Positions 53,230 to 61,302 of a DNA stretch of 64,000 bases are shown in pieces (the first letter of the stretch is position 1; the number at the start of each line of letters is the position of its first letter). This stretch comes from Fluviibacter phosphoraccumulans (GTDB taxonomy: Bacteria; Pseudomonadota; Gammaproteobacteria; Burkholderiales; Rhodocyclaceae): contig NZ_AP019011.1 of assembly GCF_016110345.1 (NCBI RefSeq), positions 2,046,001-2,110,000 on the forward strand, written 5' to 3'. The notes under the pieces are model-generated. The model was not told where the DNA came from and made no database searches. It saw only the letters and a list, made by a program, of their open reading frames with translations. A program made the translations under genes and the position numbers.

Positions 53230-53306
53230 GCGCTCGTAGCTCAGTTGGATAGAGTATTGCCCTCCGAAGGCAAGGGTCGCACGTTCGAATCGTGTCGAGC
53301 GCGCCA
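53230..53306 (+). tRNA. tRNA-Arg (anticodon CCG), CCA encoded
   Basis: A complete 77-nt cloverleaf: acceptor GCGCTCG/CGAGCGC, D-arm GCTCAGTTGGATAGAGT, anticodon stem TTGCC/GGCAA with loop CTCCGAA (anticodon CCG), variable loop GGGTC and T-arm GCACGTTCGAATCGTGT, ending in genomic GCCA. Reads CGG codons. Its anticodon arm (53252-53279) is repeated exactly in comM, on the other strand (54560-54587). Confidence 0.96.
53252..53279 (+). repeat. 28-bp inverted repeat, tRNA-Arg copy
   Basis: The segment from the 3' side of the D-stem through the anticodon arm into the start of the T-stem. It is identical over all 28 positions to the reverse complement of 54560-54587 inside comM. The bases just outside differ between the copies. 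The pair flanks the WYL-regulator gene in inverted orientation, 1,280 bp apart. Confidence 0.9.
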
Positions 53307-53347
53307 GAATTCTGGCCAGTCATGGAAGACAGCGGGGAGACAGCGGC

Positions 53348-54334
53348 ATGGACCGCACAGAGCGTTTTTACCGTATTGATCAGCTACTCAACGAGCAGCG
53401 CTGTCTTTCCTTCGAAGCCCTGCAGGAAGCGCTGGATGTGTCGCGTGCAACGCTGCGTCGCGATTTGCAGTACCTGCGAGACCGCCTGAACGCCCCGATT
53501 ATTTATGACCGCCTGGGCGGCGGCTATCGCTTTGCGCAGGAAGACGGCCGTGCCAGCCCGCTGTCCGGGCACAAATACGAATTGCCAGGCCTGTGGTTTA
53601 ACGCCAGTGAAATCTACGCATTGCTCATGATGCAGCAGCTGCTCAATACCGTGCAGCCGGGTTTGCTCGGGCCACATATTGCGCCGTTGCAATCGCGCCT
53701 GTCGGCGTTGCTGGGCAGCCAGCAGAACCGTCCGGAAGATATTGAAGACCGCATCCGCATTGTGCACACGGGGCAGCGGGCGCCGGAACCGGCCAATTTT
53801 GCCCTGATCGCCTCGGCGCTGCTCAAGCGTAAACGTCTGAAGTTGCAACATTGGCACCGAGGGCGGGATGAAACGACAGGCCGTGAGATTTCGCCGCAAA
53901 GATTGGTGTTCTATCGGGGCAATTGGTACCTGGATGCCTGGTGTCACCTGCGTAAGGACCTGCGCAGCTTTGCGGTTGAAACTTTGAGCGATGTTGAGCT
54001 GCTCGATAAAGCAGCCAAGGACGTGGCGGCTAAGGTGCTGGATAGCCGCGTACAGAATGGCTACGGTATTTTTGGCGGCGAGCGCACGCAGTGGGCGCAG
54101 CTCCGGTTTACACCGGCACGGGCACGGTGGGTGGCTTCAGAACAATGGCACCCGGATCAGCGTGGCAGCGTGTTGCCCGACGGCAGTTATCAGCTCGATG
54201 TGCCTTACAGTATCGAGACTGAATTGGTGATGGATATTCTGCGTCACATGCCAGAGGTGGAAGTAATTGGACCGCCGGGATTGCGGACCAAGGTGCGCGA
54301 CAAACTGGCCGCCGCGCTCAAGGCGCATCACTGA
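53348..54334 (+). CDS. WYL-domain transcriptional regulator (YafY/DeoR-like HTH)
   Basis: 328 residues. The N-terminal winged helix (LSFEALQEALDVSRATLRRDLQYLRDRL) is followed by the WYL ligand-sensing domain (ISPQRLVFYRGNWYLDAWCHLRKDLRSFAVETL) and a C-terminal WCX-type extension. Known: WYL proteins bind nucleic acid or small ligands and regulate stress, DNA-damage or defence genes. No target gene is evident beside it. It lies between the tRNA-Arg and convergent comM. The ATG at 53348 is preceded by GGGGAG at about 10 nt. Confidence 0.88.
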   Translation: MDRTERFYRIDQLLNEQRCLSFEALQEALDVSRATLRRDLQYLRDRLNAPIIYDRLGGGYRFAQEDGRASPLSGHKYELPGLWFNASEIYALLMMQQLLNTVQPGLLGPHIAPLQSRLSALLGSQQNRPEDIEDRIRIVHTGQRAPEPANFALIASALLKRKRLKLQHWHRGRDETTGREISPQRLVFYRGNWYLDAWCHLRKDLRSFAVETLSDVELLDKAAKDVAAKVLDSRVQNGYGIFGGERTQWAQLRFTPARARWVASEQWHPDQRGSVLPDGSYQLDVPYSIETELVMDILRHMPEVEVIGPPGLRTKVRDKLAAALKAHH

Positions 54335-55828
54335 CTAATTGCTGAAGAGCTGGCGGAACTGAATGGCCTCGCCGATATGTGCCGCCGTAATGTGTTCGGC
54401 ACTTGCCAGATCGGCAATGGTGCGTGCCACCCGCAGTAAGCGATGATAGGCGCGGGCGGATAAGCCCAGCCGATTCACGGCTTGATTCAGCAGGGTCTGG
54501 CCTGCGGTATCCGGTTTGGCGTGTGTATCCAGATCTTTGCCTTCTAACCGGGCATTGATCGACCCTTGCCTTCGGAGGGCAATACTCGCAGCGGCGGCGA
54601 CGCGCTCACGAACCGCTGCCGAGCTTTCGCCGGGTGTCGCTTGTGACAAATCGGCTGATGACAACGCGGGGACTTCAATGCACAGATCAATGCGGTCGAG
54701 CAGTGGGCCGGAGAGACGGTTGCGATAACGCTGAATCTGCTCAGGTGTACAACGGCAGGCACGGGTTGGGTGACCCTGATAGCCACACGGGCACGGATTC
54801 ATCGCTGCGATTAACTGAAACGCAGCGGGATACGTGGCGCGTCGGTTGGCGCGGGCAATGTGTACTTCGCCGGTTTCCAGGGGTTCGCGTAGTGATTCGA
54901 GGACACGCCGATCAAACTCGGGCAGTTCATCCAGAAAGAGAACGCCACTGGTCGCTAAGGAAATCTCACCGGGCAAGGCCTGGCTCCCACCACCAATCAC
55001 AGCGGCCGGCGAAGCGCTATGATGGGGTGCGCGAAACGGTCGCTCGCCAAAGCGTTCTGGGTTGAACGTGCCTGACAGCGACAGAATCCCTGCGGAGATC
55101 AACGCAGCCTCCGGTTGCAGTGGCGGCAGGATGCCCGGCAAACGGGTGGCCAGCATGGATTTGCCGGTGCCGGGTGGGCCGAGCATTAAGAGCGCGTGCC
55201 CGCCAGTGGCGGCAATTTCGAGGGCGCGACGGGCCTGAGCCTGCCCTTTGACCTCAGAGAGATCCGGATAGCTGGCCAAATGACTTAGATCGGGCTTTTT
55301 CGGATGCGGCAGCTGATCTTCGCCCATCAGGTGGGCACAGACTTCGCGCAGTGTATGCGCTACACGGACCGCGGCGCCTTCAGCTAACGCCGCTTCAGCC
55401 CCGGAGGCTTCCGGCAAAATCAGCGTACGGCCCGCCTGATGACTGGCCAGCGCCAGGCCCAATGCACCACGCACCGGGCGTAGGCTACCGGTCAGCGAAA
55501 GCTCGCCAGCAAATTCGTAATCATTTAGATTCAGCGCGGGCAGTTGCCCGGACGCAGCCAGCAAGCCCAGTGCAATCGGTAAATCGAAACGCCCTGAATC
55601 TTTAGGCAGATCGGCCGGCGCCAAGTTAACGGTAATGCGGCGGGCGGGAAATTCAAAGCCAGAACTTAATAGGGCGGCACGCACGCGATCTCGCGCTTCA
55701 CGCACCTCGGCATCGGCCAAGCCAACCAGGCTGAAGGCCGGCAAGCCGTTGGCCACGTGCACTTCCACCATGACCGGCGGCGCGTGCAGGCCATCCAGCG
55801 CTCTTGTGTGAATGAGCGCCAGGGTCAT
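54335..55828 (-). CDS. comM: ComM/YifB Mg-chelatase-like AAA+ protein
   Basis: Bacterial helicase-like protein needed for efficient natural transformation in species that take up DNA. 497 residues: an N-terminal Lon-like S5 domain (VEVHVANGLPAFSLVGLADAEVREARDRVRAALLSSG), AAA+ domain with MLGPPGTGKSMLATRLPGIL, the zinc-like AMNPCPCGYQGHPTRACRC, and a C-terminal helical domain. Residues about 414-423 are encoded by a 28-bp segment identical to the tRNA-Arg anticodon arm. The frame is intact there. ubiK is 3 bp upstream. Confidence 0.94.
   Translation of the reverse strand: MTLALIHTRALDGLHAPPVMVEVHVANGLPAFSLVGLADAEVREARDRVRAALLSSGFEFPARRITVNLAPADLPKDSGRFDLPIALGLLAASGQLPALNLNDYEFAGELSLTGSLRPVRGALGLALASHQAGRTLILPEASGAEAALAEGAAVRVAHTLREVCAHLMGEDQLPHPKKPDLSHLASYPDLSEVKGQAQARRALEIAATGGHALLMLGPPGTGKSMLATRLPGILPPLQPEAALISAGILSLSGTFNPERFGERPFRAPHHSASPAAVIGGGSQALPGEISLATSGVLFLDELPEFDRRVLESLREPLETGEVHIARANRRATYPAAFQLIAAMNPCPCGYQGHPTRACRCTPEQIQRYRNRLSGPLLDRIDLCIEVPALSSADLSQATPGESSAAVRERVAAAASIALRRQGSINARLEGKDLDTHAKPDTAGQTLLNQAVNRLGLSARAYHRLLRVARTIADLASAEHITAAHIGEAIQFRQLFSN
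54560..54587 (-). repeat. 28-bp inverted repeat, comM copy
   Basis: On the comM coding strand this segment is identical to positions 53252-53279 of the tRNA-Arg gene and encodes SIALRRQGS with the codons CTC, CGA and AGG. It falls within a region that is otherwise typical of ComM (an R-Q-G...N pattern). See the finding on this match. Confidence 0.9.
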
Positions 55829-55831
55829 CGC

Positions 55832-56077
55832 TTACTTCGGCGTTTTTTCCTGGGCTTCGATCTCGTCGAGTCGGGCGCTGAGCTGATCGACCAGCTGACG
55901 GGTGCGGGCCAGCACCTTAGCCTGGGTATCAAACTCCTCACGGGTGACCAGATCGAGCTTGCTAAAGAAACTGCCCATCATGCTGCGCACGTTTTTCTCG
56001 ATGTCAGCGGCCGGGCTGTTGGCGATCAGGCCAGAAACACGCTGAGTGAAGTCTTCAAACATTTTAGGATCAAGCAT
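55832..56077 (-). CDS. ubiK: Ubiquinone biosynthesis accessory factor UbiK
   Basis: Small BMFP-family protein (81 residues) that binds UbiJ in the ubiquinone complex. Starts MLDPKMFEDFTQRVSGLIAN and has the family helix KNVRSMMGSFFSKLDLVTREEFDTQAKVLARTRQLVDQLSARLDEIEAQ, a coiled coil. I chose ATG 56077 as it gives the canonical start. Upstream residues in the open frame are not conserved. It is followed 3 bp later by comM. Confidence 0.92.
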   Translation of the reverse strand: MLDPKMFEDFTQRVSGLIANSPAADIEKNVRSMMGSFFSKLDLVTREEFDTQAKVLARTRQLVDQLSARLDEIEAQEKTPK

Positions 56078-56169
56078 CTTGCATAGCTCCGCAGTTAACC
56101 GAGTTTTGTGCAGTCTAGCACGCACAAGTGCTGGATATAGGCTGTGAATGTTTCGCAGCACAATGGCGG

Positions 56170-56186
56170 TGCACTATAGTGGTGCA
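56170..56186. promoter_or_regulatory. NtrC-type enhancer site
   Basis: TGCACTATAGTGGTGCA is a 17-bp dyad that differs from the NtrC consensus TGCACCA-N3-TGGTGCA only by a T at the sixth position. It lies about 200 bp upstream of the sigma-54 promoter, a workable distance for an enhancer. Confidence 0.6.
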
Positions 56187-56371
56187 ATAAGGCTTGCTTA
56201 AGGAAGCGATGCGTCAAAGCGGTGCGCCCGATTTTGTGCATTGCGATAAATGCAGTGTGAAGGTGGATGGGCCGAAAATTGCAAAAAATTTTCTTTAATG
56301 GCACCAACGTAACGAGTTTAGTTTGTTTAATAACAATGAGTTGAAAGATTTTAGTTGAAAGAAATTCAGAA

Positions 56372-56388
56372 TTGGCATGGTCTGTGCA
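56372..56388 (+). promoter_or_regulatory. Sigma-54 promoter for torF-glnK-amtB
   Basis: TTGGCATGGTCTGTGCA matches the -24/-12 consensus YTGGCACGRNNNTTGCW except at two positions. The invariant GG (56374-56375) and GC (56386-56387) have the required 10-nt spacing. It lies about 43 bp before the torF ATG. The sigma-54 gene rpoN is in this window. Confidence 0.7.
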
Positions 56389-56430
56389 TTAACAGCACCG
56401 TAGCAATTTAATTTTTCTTTTCGCACAAGG

Positions 56431-57321
56431 ATGAAGACCATGACCTTTAAGAAGACGCTAGTCGCCGCTTCACTCGCTGCCCTTTCGATGGCTGCTATGT
56501 CGGAAGAAGCTGCTGTCCCAGCCGCTGATGATATCGCCGTTACCGCTAACGTAACGCTGGCCAGCAGCTATCGTTTCCGTGGTATCGATCAAACATTTAA
56601 TCAGCCAGCTATCCAAGGCGGATTCGATGTAACGCTGCCAAAAGGCTTCTACGTCGGTAACTGGAACTCGAATGTGAACGGTAATGCAGCGGGTATGCCA
56701 CAAGGCAACATTGAAGTTGACTTGTATGGTGGCTGGAAGTTTGCCGTCAACGAAGACATAGGTACTGATATTGGTGTCATGCAATACCTTTACCCGGGTA
56801 GCAAGTGGGGCGGTGGCTTAGAGCAGCCCACTACGTCTACTTTCGGAGTCAAGCAAGGTATGGTCAATAACACCGAAATTTATCTCGGTGGTAATTGGAA
56901 AACGGTCAGCCTAAAGCAGTCGTTTGCTGTGACTGATTACTTCAATGCCAAAGGGATCAATGCTTCTAGCACGGCAGGCTCTGGGTATACCGATTTAACG
57001 GCTACTTATGACTTAGGTGGTTTTGACAACGCTTTGGCTGGCTGGGGTGTTGTTGGTCACGCTGGTTATTTCTACATGAAGAATTACAGCGCCGCCAACT
57101 ATGCTGACTGGAAGCTGGGCATTACTAAAGACATCGGTTCTGGGTGGTTGGCAACAGTTTCTTATATCCAGGCAGCAACTTCAGGTAACTGTTCAAACAC
57201 ATCTAGCCCCCAGCCATACTGTTTTGCAAAAAATGGTTGGAATGCTGATGGTACCGCGAATGGTTCAACACAAAACGCTGGTCACGCCACTGCCGTGGTC
57301 ACCATCGGTCGTACGTTCTAA
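56431..57321 (+). CDS. TorF-family putative porin
   Basis: 296 residues, an outer-membrane beta-barrel of the TIGR02001 family. Signal peptide MKTMTFKKTLVAASLAALSMAAM, then alternating amphipathic strands such as VTLASSYRFRGIDQTFNQPAIQGGFDVTL and ending RTF with a C-terminal aromatic, as expected for BAM-recognised barrels. The family is often found next to glnK-amtB in betaproteobacteria, which suggests a role in nitrogen-compound passage across the outer membrane. That role is inference. ATG 56431 or 56440 could be the start. Confidence 0.88.
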   Translation: MKTMTFKKTLVAASLAALSMAAMSEEAAVPAADDIAVTANVTLASSYRFRGIDQTFNQPAIQGGFDVTLPKGFYVGNWNSNVNGNAAGMPQGNIEVDLYGGWKFAVNEDIGTDIGVMQYLYPGSKWGGGLEQPTTSTFGVKQGMVNNTEIYLGGNWKTVSLKQSFAVTDYFNAKGINASSTAGSGYTDLTATYDLGGFDNALAGWGVVGHAGYFYMKNYSAANYADWKLGITKDIGSGWLATVSYIQAATSGNCSNTSSPQPYCFAKNGWNADGTANGSTQNAGHATAVVTIGRTF

Positions 57322-57391
57322 CTTTGCCGCAAACGGGGTTTGCCACGCAGGCAAACCCCACCTGATTCAAATTACATAAAGGAACCAGTTC

Positions 57392-57730
57392 ATGAAACTC
57401 GTTACCGCAATCATTAAACCGTTCAAGCTGGACGAAGTGCGTGAAGCACTGGCCGCTGTCGGTGTGCAGGGTGTGACCGTGACCGAAGTCAAAGGCTTTG
57501 GTCGCCAAAAGGGTCATACCGAGCTTTATCGTGGCGCCGAGTATGTCGTCGATTTCCTGCCGAAAGTAAAGCTGGAAGCCGCTGTCGCGGATGCCATCCT
57601 CGAACAAGTCATTGAAGCAATCGAAAAATCGGCTGCCACCGGAAAAATCGGCGATGGCAAGATTTTTGTGTTCCCGCTCGAAGAAGTGGTTCGTATCCGC
57701 ACCGGCGAGACCGGTGAGACGGCCCTTTAA
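57392..57730 (+). CDS. glnK: Nitrogen regulatory protein P-II (GlnK)
   Basis: 112-residue trimeric signal protein. T-loop GHTELYRGAEYVVDF with the uridylylation Tyr51, and the C-terminal GKIFVFPLEEVVRIRTGETGETAL signature with IGDGKIF. It regulates AmtB by direct plugging. Position directly upstream of amtB indicates GlnK rather than GlnB. An AAGGAA lies 7-8 nt before ATG. Same operon as torF by position and promoter. Confidence 0.95.
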   Translation: MKLVTAIIKPFKLDEVREALAAVGVQGVTVTEVKGFGRQKGHTELYRGAEYVVDFLPKVKLEAAVADAILEQVIEAIEKSAATGKIGDGKIFVFPLEEVVRIRTGETGETAL

Positions 57731-57748
57731 TCGGTTACCAAGGAGTCT

Positions 57749-59152
57749 TTGATGAAAAAGTATCTTGCAATGCTGCTACCACTGCTGGCCAGTGGCGTAG
57801 CGCTGGCTGAACCAGCGGTTGCTGAACCGGTCATGAACAAGGCGGATAACGCCTGGATCATGGTTTGTGCTGCCTTCGTGATTCTGATGTCGATTCCGGG
57901 TCTGGCGCTTTTCTACGGCGGTCTGGTCCGTAAAAAGAACGTACTGTCGCTGCTGATTCAGGTCTTTGTGGTTTTCGCGCTAATCTCGCTGCTGTGGGTG
58001 GTTTACGGCTACAGCGTCGCGTTTACGGAAGGTCACTCGCTCTATAACGCGTTCTTTGGCTCGTTCGACAAGATCCTGTTGAAAGGCATCACTTCAGAAA
58101 CGCTAACGGGCACCTTCTCGAAGGGCGTGGCGATTCCTGAACTGACTTTCGTTGTGTTCCAGGGTGCTTTTGCCGCAATTACCTGTGCGCTGATTGTCGG
58201 CGCCTGGGCTGAGCGTATCAAGTTCTCGGCTGTGCTGCTGGGTATTACCGCCTGGTTTACGCTGGCCTATCTGCCGGTAGCGCACATGGTGTGGTTCTGG
58301 GCAGGTCCGGATGCTTATACCTCGGCTGAAGCGGCTGAAGCAGCGGGTGCAACAGCGGGCTGGTTGTTCCAGAAGGGCGCGCTCGACTTTGCGGGTGGTA
58401 CGGTGGTGCACATCAACGCCGCGGTTGCTGGCCTGGTAGTAGCCTTCATTGCGGGTAAGCGTATCGGTTACGGTCGTGAAGCCATGTCGCCGCACAACCT
58501 GACCTTCACCATGATCGGTGCTTCCCTGCTGTGGTTTGGCTGGTTTGGTTTCAACGCAGGCTCTGCGCTTGAAGCAAGCGGCACGGCATCGCTGGCCTTC
58601 CTGAATACCTGGGTTGCTACGGCCGCTGCCACGCTCTCGTGGATGGCTGCTGAATGGTTGGTTAAGGGTAAGCCTTCCATGCTGGGTGCTGCCTCAGGTG
58701 CAGTCTCTGGTCTGGTCGCCATTACGCCAGCTGCTGGCTTTGTGGGTGTAGGCGGTGCCATCATCATCGGCCTGGTCGGCGGTGTGATCTGTCTGTGGGG
58801 TGCCACTGGCCTTAAGAAAATGCTCAAGGTGGATGACTCGCTCGACGTGTTTGGTATTCACGGCGTGGGTGGTATCACCGGTGCATTGCTGACGGGCGTG
58901 TTCGCTGATCCAGCACTGGGTGGCTCGGGCATCTATGACTACGTTACGAACGCTGTGGCTGAAGGCTACTCGATCGCTGATCAAGTGGTGATTCAGGCAA
59001 CAGCCGTCGGCACAACGATCCTGTGGTCAGGTGTGGTGGCTTTCGCAGTCTTCAAGCTGCTCGACATGGTTATCGGCCTGCGTGTTCCGGAAGATCAGGA
59101 ACGTGAAGGTCTGGACGTCTCCTCCCACGGGGAAACGGCATATCACGATTAA
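57749..59152 (+). CDS. amtB: Ammonium transporter AmtB
   Basis: Inner-membrane ammonia channel. Signal peptide (LLPLLASGVALAEPAVAEP) then 11 helices: for example NAWIMVCAAFVILMSIPGLALFYGGLVRKKN and the pore-lining segments around FVVFQGAFAAITCALIVGAWAERIKFS and GGTVVHINAAVAGLVVAFIAGKR with the conserved His, then GIHGVGGITGALLTGVF with the second His. 467 residues. Followed by a strong terminator. GlnK partner upstream. Confidence 0.97.
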   Translation: MMKKYLAMLLPLLASGVALAEPAVAEPVMNKADNAWIMVCAAFVILMSIPGLALFYGGLVRKKNVLSLLIQVFVVFALISLLWVVYGYSVAFTEGHSLYNAFFGSFDKILLKGITSETLTGTFSKGVAIPELTFVVFQGAFAAITCALIVGAWAERIKFSAVLLGITAWFTLAYLPVAHMVWFWAGPDAYTSAEAAEAAGATAGWLFQKGALDFAGGTVVHINAAVAGLVVAFIAGKRIGYGREAMSPHNLTFTMIGASLLWFGWFGFNAGSALEASGTASLAFLNTWVATAAATLSWMAAEWLVKGKPSMLGAASGAVSGLVAITPAAGFVGVGGAIIIGLVGGVICLWGATGLKKMLKVDDSLDVFGIHGVGGITGALLTGVFADPALGGSGIYDYVTNAVAEGYSIADQVVIQATAVGTTILWSGVVAFAVFKLLDMVIGLRVPEDQEREGLDVSSHGETAYHD

Positions 59153-59210
59153 TGGTCGATCGTTTTATGCATAGGTAATTCCCAACGGTTTCTCCTCTCC
59201 GTGTGGATTT

Positions 59211-59240
59211 GGCGGGTACTTAGGTACCCGCCCTTTTTTT
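59211..59240 (+). terminator. Rho-independent terminator after amtB
   Basis: A 9-bp stem GGCGGGTAC / GTACCCGCC with a TTAG loop, followed by T7 (59234-59240). It lies about 58 bp after the amtB stop and only 13 bp before the convergent DUF2721 stop. Confidence 0.95.
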
Positions 59241-59252
59241 ATGGGGAAAGGA

Positions 59253-59693
59253 TTAGTTGGATTTAGGGCCGATGAGAATGCTGCGTCGAGCAATCTGCAC
59301 TTCAGACATAAACATAATCAGCGCACCAATGAGCATGATCATGGCGGCGGCGAATAAGAAGGCGACCGCCCCACCGATGCTGGCAGAAAAATAAGTGCCC
59401 ACAAAAATCGTGAAGATCACCGCGCAAACAAAAAAGGCCGATAACGAGCAGAGCGTGATGGCGTGATGAATGATGCCGAGCCGCTGACTGAGTGTTGAAA
59501 GCTCATCGACGTAATTTGCAGGGTTCTTGCCCTCCTCAATCCAGCCATCTATGCGATGCGCCCGGTCAATGACTCGACCCATGCGGGTGGTGAGGACGGA
59601 AAGAATGGCGCCCACACCGGTGAGCAAAAACACAGGCGCGACCGCCAGTTGTACAACGTGGGCGATGTCGGAAATTCCCGGACTGCTCAGCAT
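59253..59693 (-). CDS. DUF2721 family membrane protein
   Basis: 146 residues. Three hydrophobic helices: about residues 12-35 (VQLAVAPVFLLTGVGAILSVLTT), 80-101 (LCSLSAFFVCAVIFTIFVGTYF) and 107-129. RMGRVIDRAHRI after the first helix and a conserved Arg-rich RRSIL near the end are features of the DUF2721 family, whose function is unknown. It lies 28 bp downstream of purU on the same strand. Confidence 0.82.
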   Translation of the reverse strand: MLSSPGISDIAHVVQLAVAPVFLLTGVGAILSVLTTRMGRVIDRAHRIDGWIEEGKNPANYVDELSTLSQRLGIIHHAITLCSLSAFFVCAVIFTIFVGTYFSASIGGAVAFLFAAAMIMLIGALIMFMSEVQIARRSILIGPKSN

Positions 59694-59720
59694 AGTTATC
59701 CTCCGTGAGGATGGCGCGGA

Positions 59721-60593
59721 TTAGCGGAAGACGATGGTCTTGTTGCCGTGAATGAGGACGCGGCCTTCCAGATGATTGCGCAGGCCGCGGGCTAGCACGG
59801 TCTTTTCAATATCCTTACCGTAGCGAACCATGTCTTCGACCGAGTCGGAGTGATCAATACGAATCACGTCTTGCTCGATGATCGGGCCCTGGTCCAGATC
59901 GGCCGTGACATAGTGGCACGTCGCACCGATCAGTTTGACGCCGCGCTCCCAGGCCTGGTGATAGGGTTTGGCACCCACGAAGGACGGTAGGAAGGAGTGG
60001 TGGATGTTGATGATGCGTCCCGGGAATTGTGCGCAGAGTTCTGGCGAGAGAATCTGCATGTAACGGGCGAGCACCATCACATCGGCCTGGGCTTCCGTGC
60101 ACAGTTCGCTAATGCGGGCGTAAGCCTGCACTTTGTTATCCGGCGTAACGGGAACGTGATGGAACGGAATGCCGTGCCATTCGACAAAGCCACGCAGCGT
60201 CTCGTGATTCGAGATGATGCAGGGGATGTCGATATCGAGTTCTTTGGATTGCCAGCGCGCCAGCAGATCGTAAAGACAGTGTTCCTGTTTGGAGACCAGA
60301 ATCACCACGCGCTTGCGCTTGGCGGAATCCGAGATCTTCCAGGTCATGTTGAATTCGTCGGCGACCGGCTTGAAGGCAGCACGCAGACCGTCCAGATCAA
60401 ACGGCAATGAGTCGGCCTTGATCTCGAGGCGCATGAAGTAGGCGGCAATGCCTTCGTCGTTGGGCGGCTCGGAATGCAGCGTGGTTTCAAGAATCCAGCC
60501 GCCGTGCTGGGCAAAGAAGCCGGAGACAGCCGCCACAATGCCTACCCGATCCGGGCAGGAGGCGGTGAGTGTGTAGAAACGTTCGCGATGCAT
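59721..60593 (-). CDS. purU: Formyltetrahydrofolate deformylase
   Basis: Hydrolyses 10-formyl-THF to formate and THF, balancing one-carbon pools. An N-terminal ACT domain (YTLTASCPDRVGIVAAVSGFFAQHGGWILETTLHSE) is followed by a formyltransferase domain with the family signature NIHHSFLPSFVGAKPYHQAWERGVKLIGATCHYV and a catalytic Asp in LDQGPIIEQDVIR. 290 residues from ATG 60593. Upstream of DUF2721 and 17 bp downstream of thrH. Confidence 0.94.
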   Translation of the reverse strand: MHRERFYTLTASCPDRVGIVAAVSGFFAQHGGWILETTLHSEPPNDEGIAAYFMRLEIKADSLPFDLDGLRAAFKPVADEFNMTWKISDSAKRKRVVILVSKQEHCLYDLLARWQSKELDIDIPCIISNHETLRGFVEWHGIPFHHVPVTPDNKVQAYARISELCTEAQADVMVLARYMQILSPELCAQFPGRIINIHHSFLPSFVGAKPYHQAWERGVKLIGATCHYVTADLDQGPIIEQDVIRIDHSDSVEDMVRYGKDIEKTVLARGLRNHLEGRVLIHGNKTIVFR

Positions 60594-60610
60594 GCGCCGA
60601 CCCAACCTGC

Positions 60611-61219
60611 TTAGATGCGTGCCGAAGCGCTGCGGATGGCGTCGTTCAGTTCGCTGTAGTTCATGGTCACCGGGAATTGCGGGAATTCACGGATCACGTT
60701 TTCTGGTGGGTGGAACAGAATGCCGGCGTGGGCTTCGCCCAGCATGGCCGTATCGTTGTACGAGTCACCGGCGGCGACGACCTTGAAGTTCAGACCCTTG
60801 AAGGCCTTCACGGCAGCGCGCTTCTGATCGGGCATGCGCAGGTGGTAATTAACCAGCATGCCTTCGGCATCGGCTTCCAGCTTGTGGCAGAAAAGCGCCG
60901 GCATATTCAGCTGATTCATCAGCGGCATGGCGAATTCGTAGAAGGTATCCGACAGAATGATCACCTGAAAATCTTGACGCAGCTGGTCGAGGAAGTCTTT
61001 AGCGCCCGGCATCGGGCCCATTTCGGCGATGACTTTCTGGATGTCCGGCAGGCCGAGCTTGTGCTCGCGCAGGATGTCCAGGCGATACTTCATCAGCTTG
61101 TCGTAATCGGGCTCGTCGCGCGTCGTGCGGCGCAGTGCATCAATGCCCGTGCGGTTGGCGAATTCGATCCAGATTTCCGGAACAAGAACACCTTCAAGAT
61201 CAAGACAGACGATTTGCAC
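60611..61219 (-). CDS. thrH: Bifunctional phosphoserine phosphatase/homoserine kinase-like ThrH
   Basis: HAD-superfamily enzyme of 202 residues. Motif I DLEGVLVPE with the nucleophile Asp at residue 7, motif II ILSDTFYEF, motif III lysine in KRAAVKAFKGLNF, and motif IV AGDSYNDTAML. Known: ThrH can dephosphorylate phosphoserine and transfer its phosphate to homoserine. It is upstream of purU in the same direction, which may group serine and one-carbon metabolism. Assignment as ThrH rather than SerB relies on short length and the DLEG motif. Confidence 0.88.
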   Translation of the reverse strand: MQIVCLDLEGVLVPEIWIEFANRTGIDALRRTTRDEPDYDKLMKYRLDILREHKLGLPDIQKVIAEMGPMPGAKDFLDQLRQDFQVIILSDTFYEFAMPLMNQLNMPALFCHKLEADAEGMLVNYHLRMPDQKRAAVKAFKGLNFKVVAAGDSYNDTAMLGEAHAGILFHPPENVIREFPQFPVTMNYSELNDAIRSASARI

Positions 61220-61302
61220 GGCGGGACTCCCGATGAAAAAGAGAAATAGTTAAGGGGTAAATTTTACCCGATCACGCCCACCTGCCCTACAATGCTGGGC
61301 GC

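Larger units (their letters stand above)
56078..56430. other. Regulatory gap upstream of torF-glnK-amtB
   Basis: A 353-bp gap with no gene. It contains an NtrC-type site (56170-56186), a second imperfect inverted repeat around 56239-56256 (TGCATT...AATGCA) and a sigma-54 promoter (56372-56388). It is AT-rich at 56280-56410. The part nearest ubiK would also hold the ubiK promoter. Confidence 0.6.

Noticed and set aside
53179..53379. 66-codon frame across the tRNA-Arg gene
   Set aside because: Covers the tRNA. It shares RVLPSEGKGR with a frame antisense to comM only because of the 28-bp repeat.
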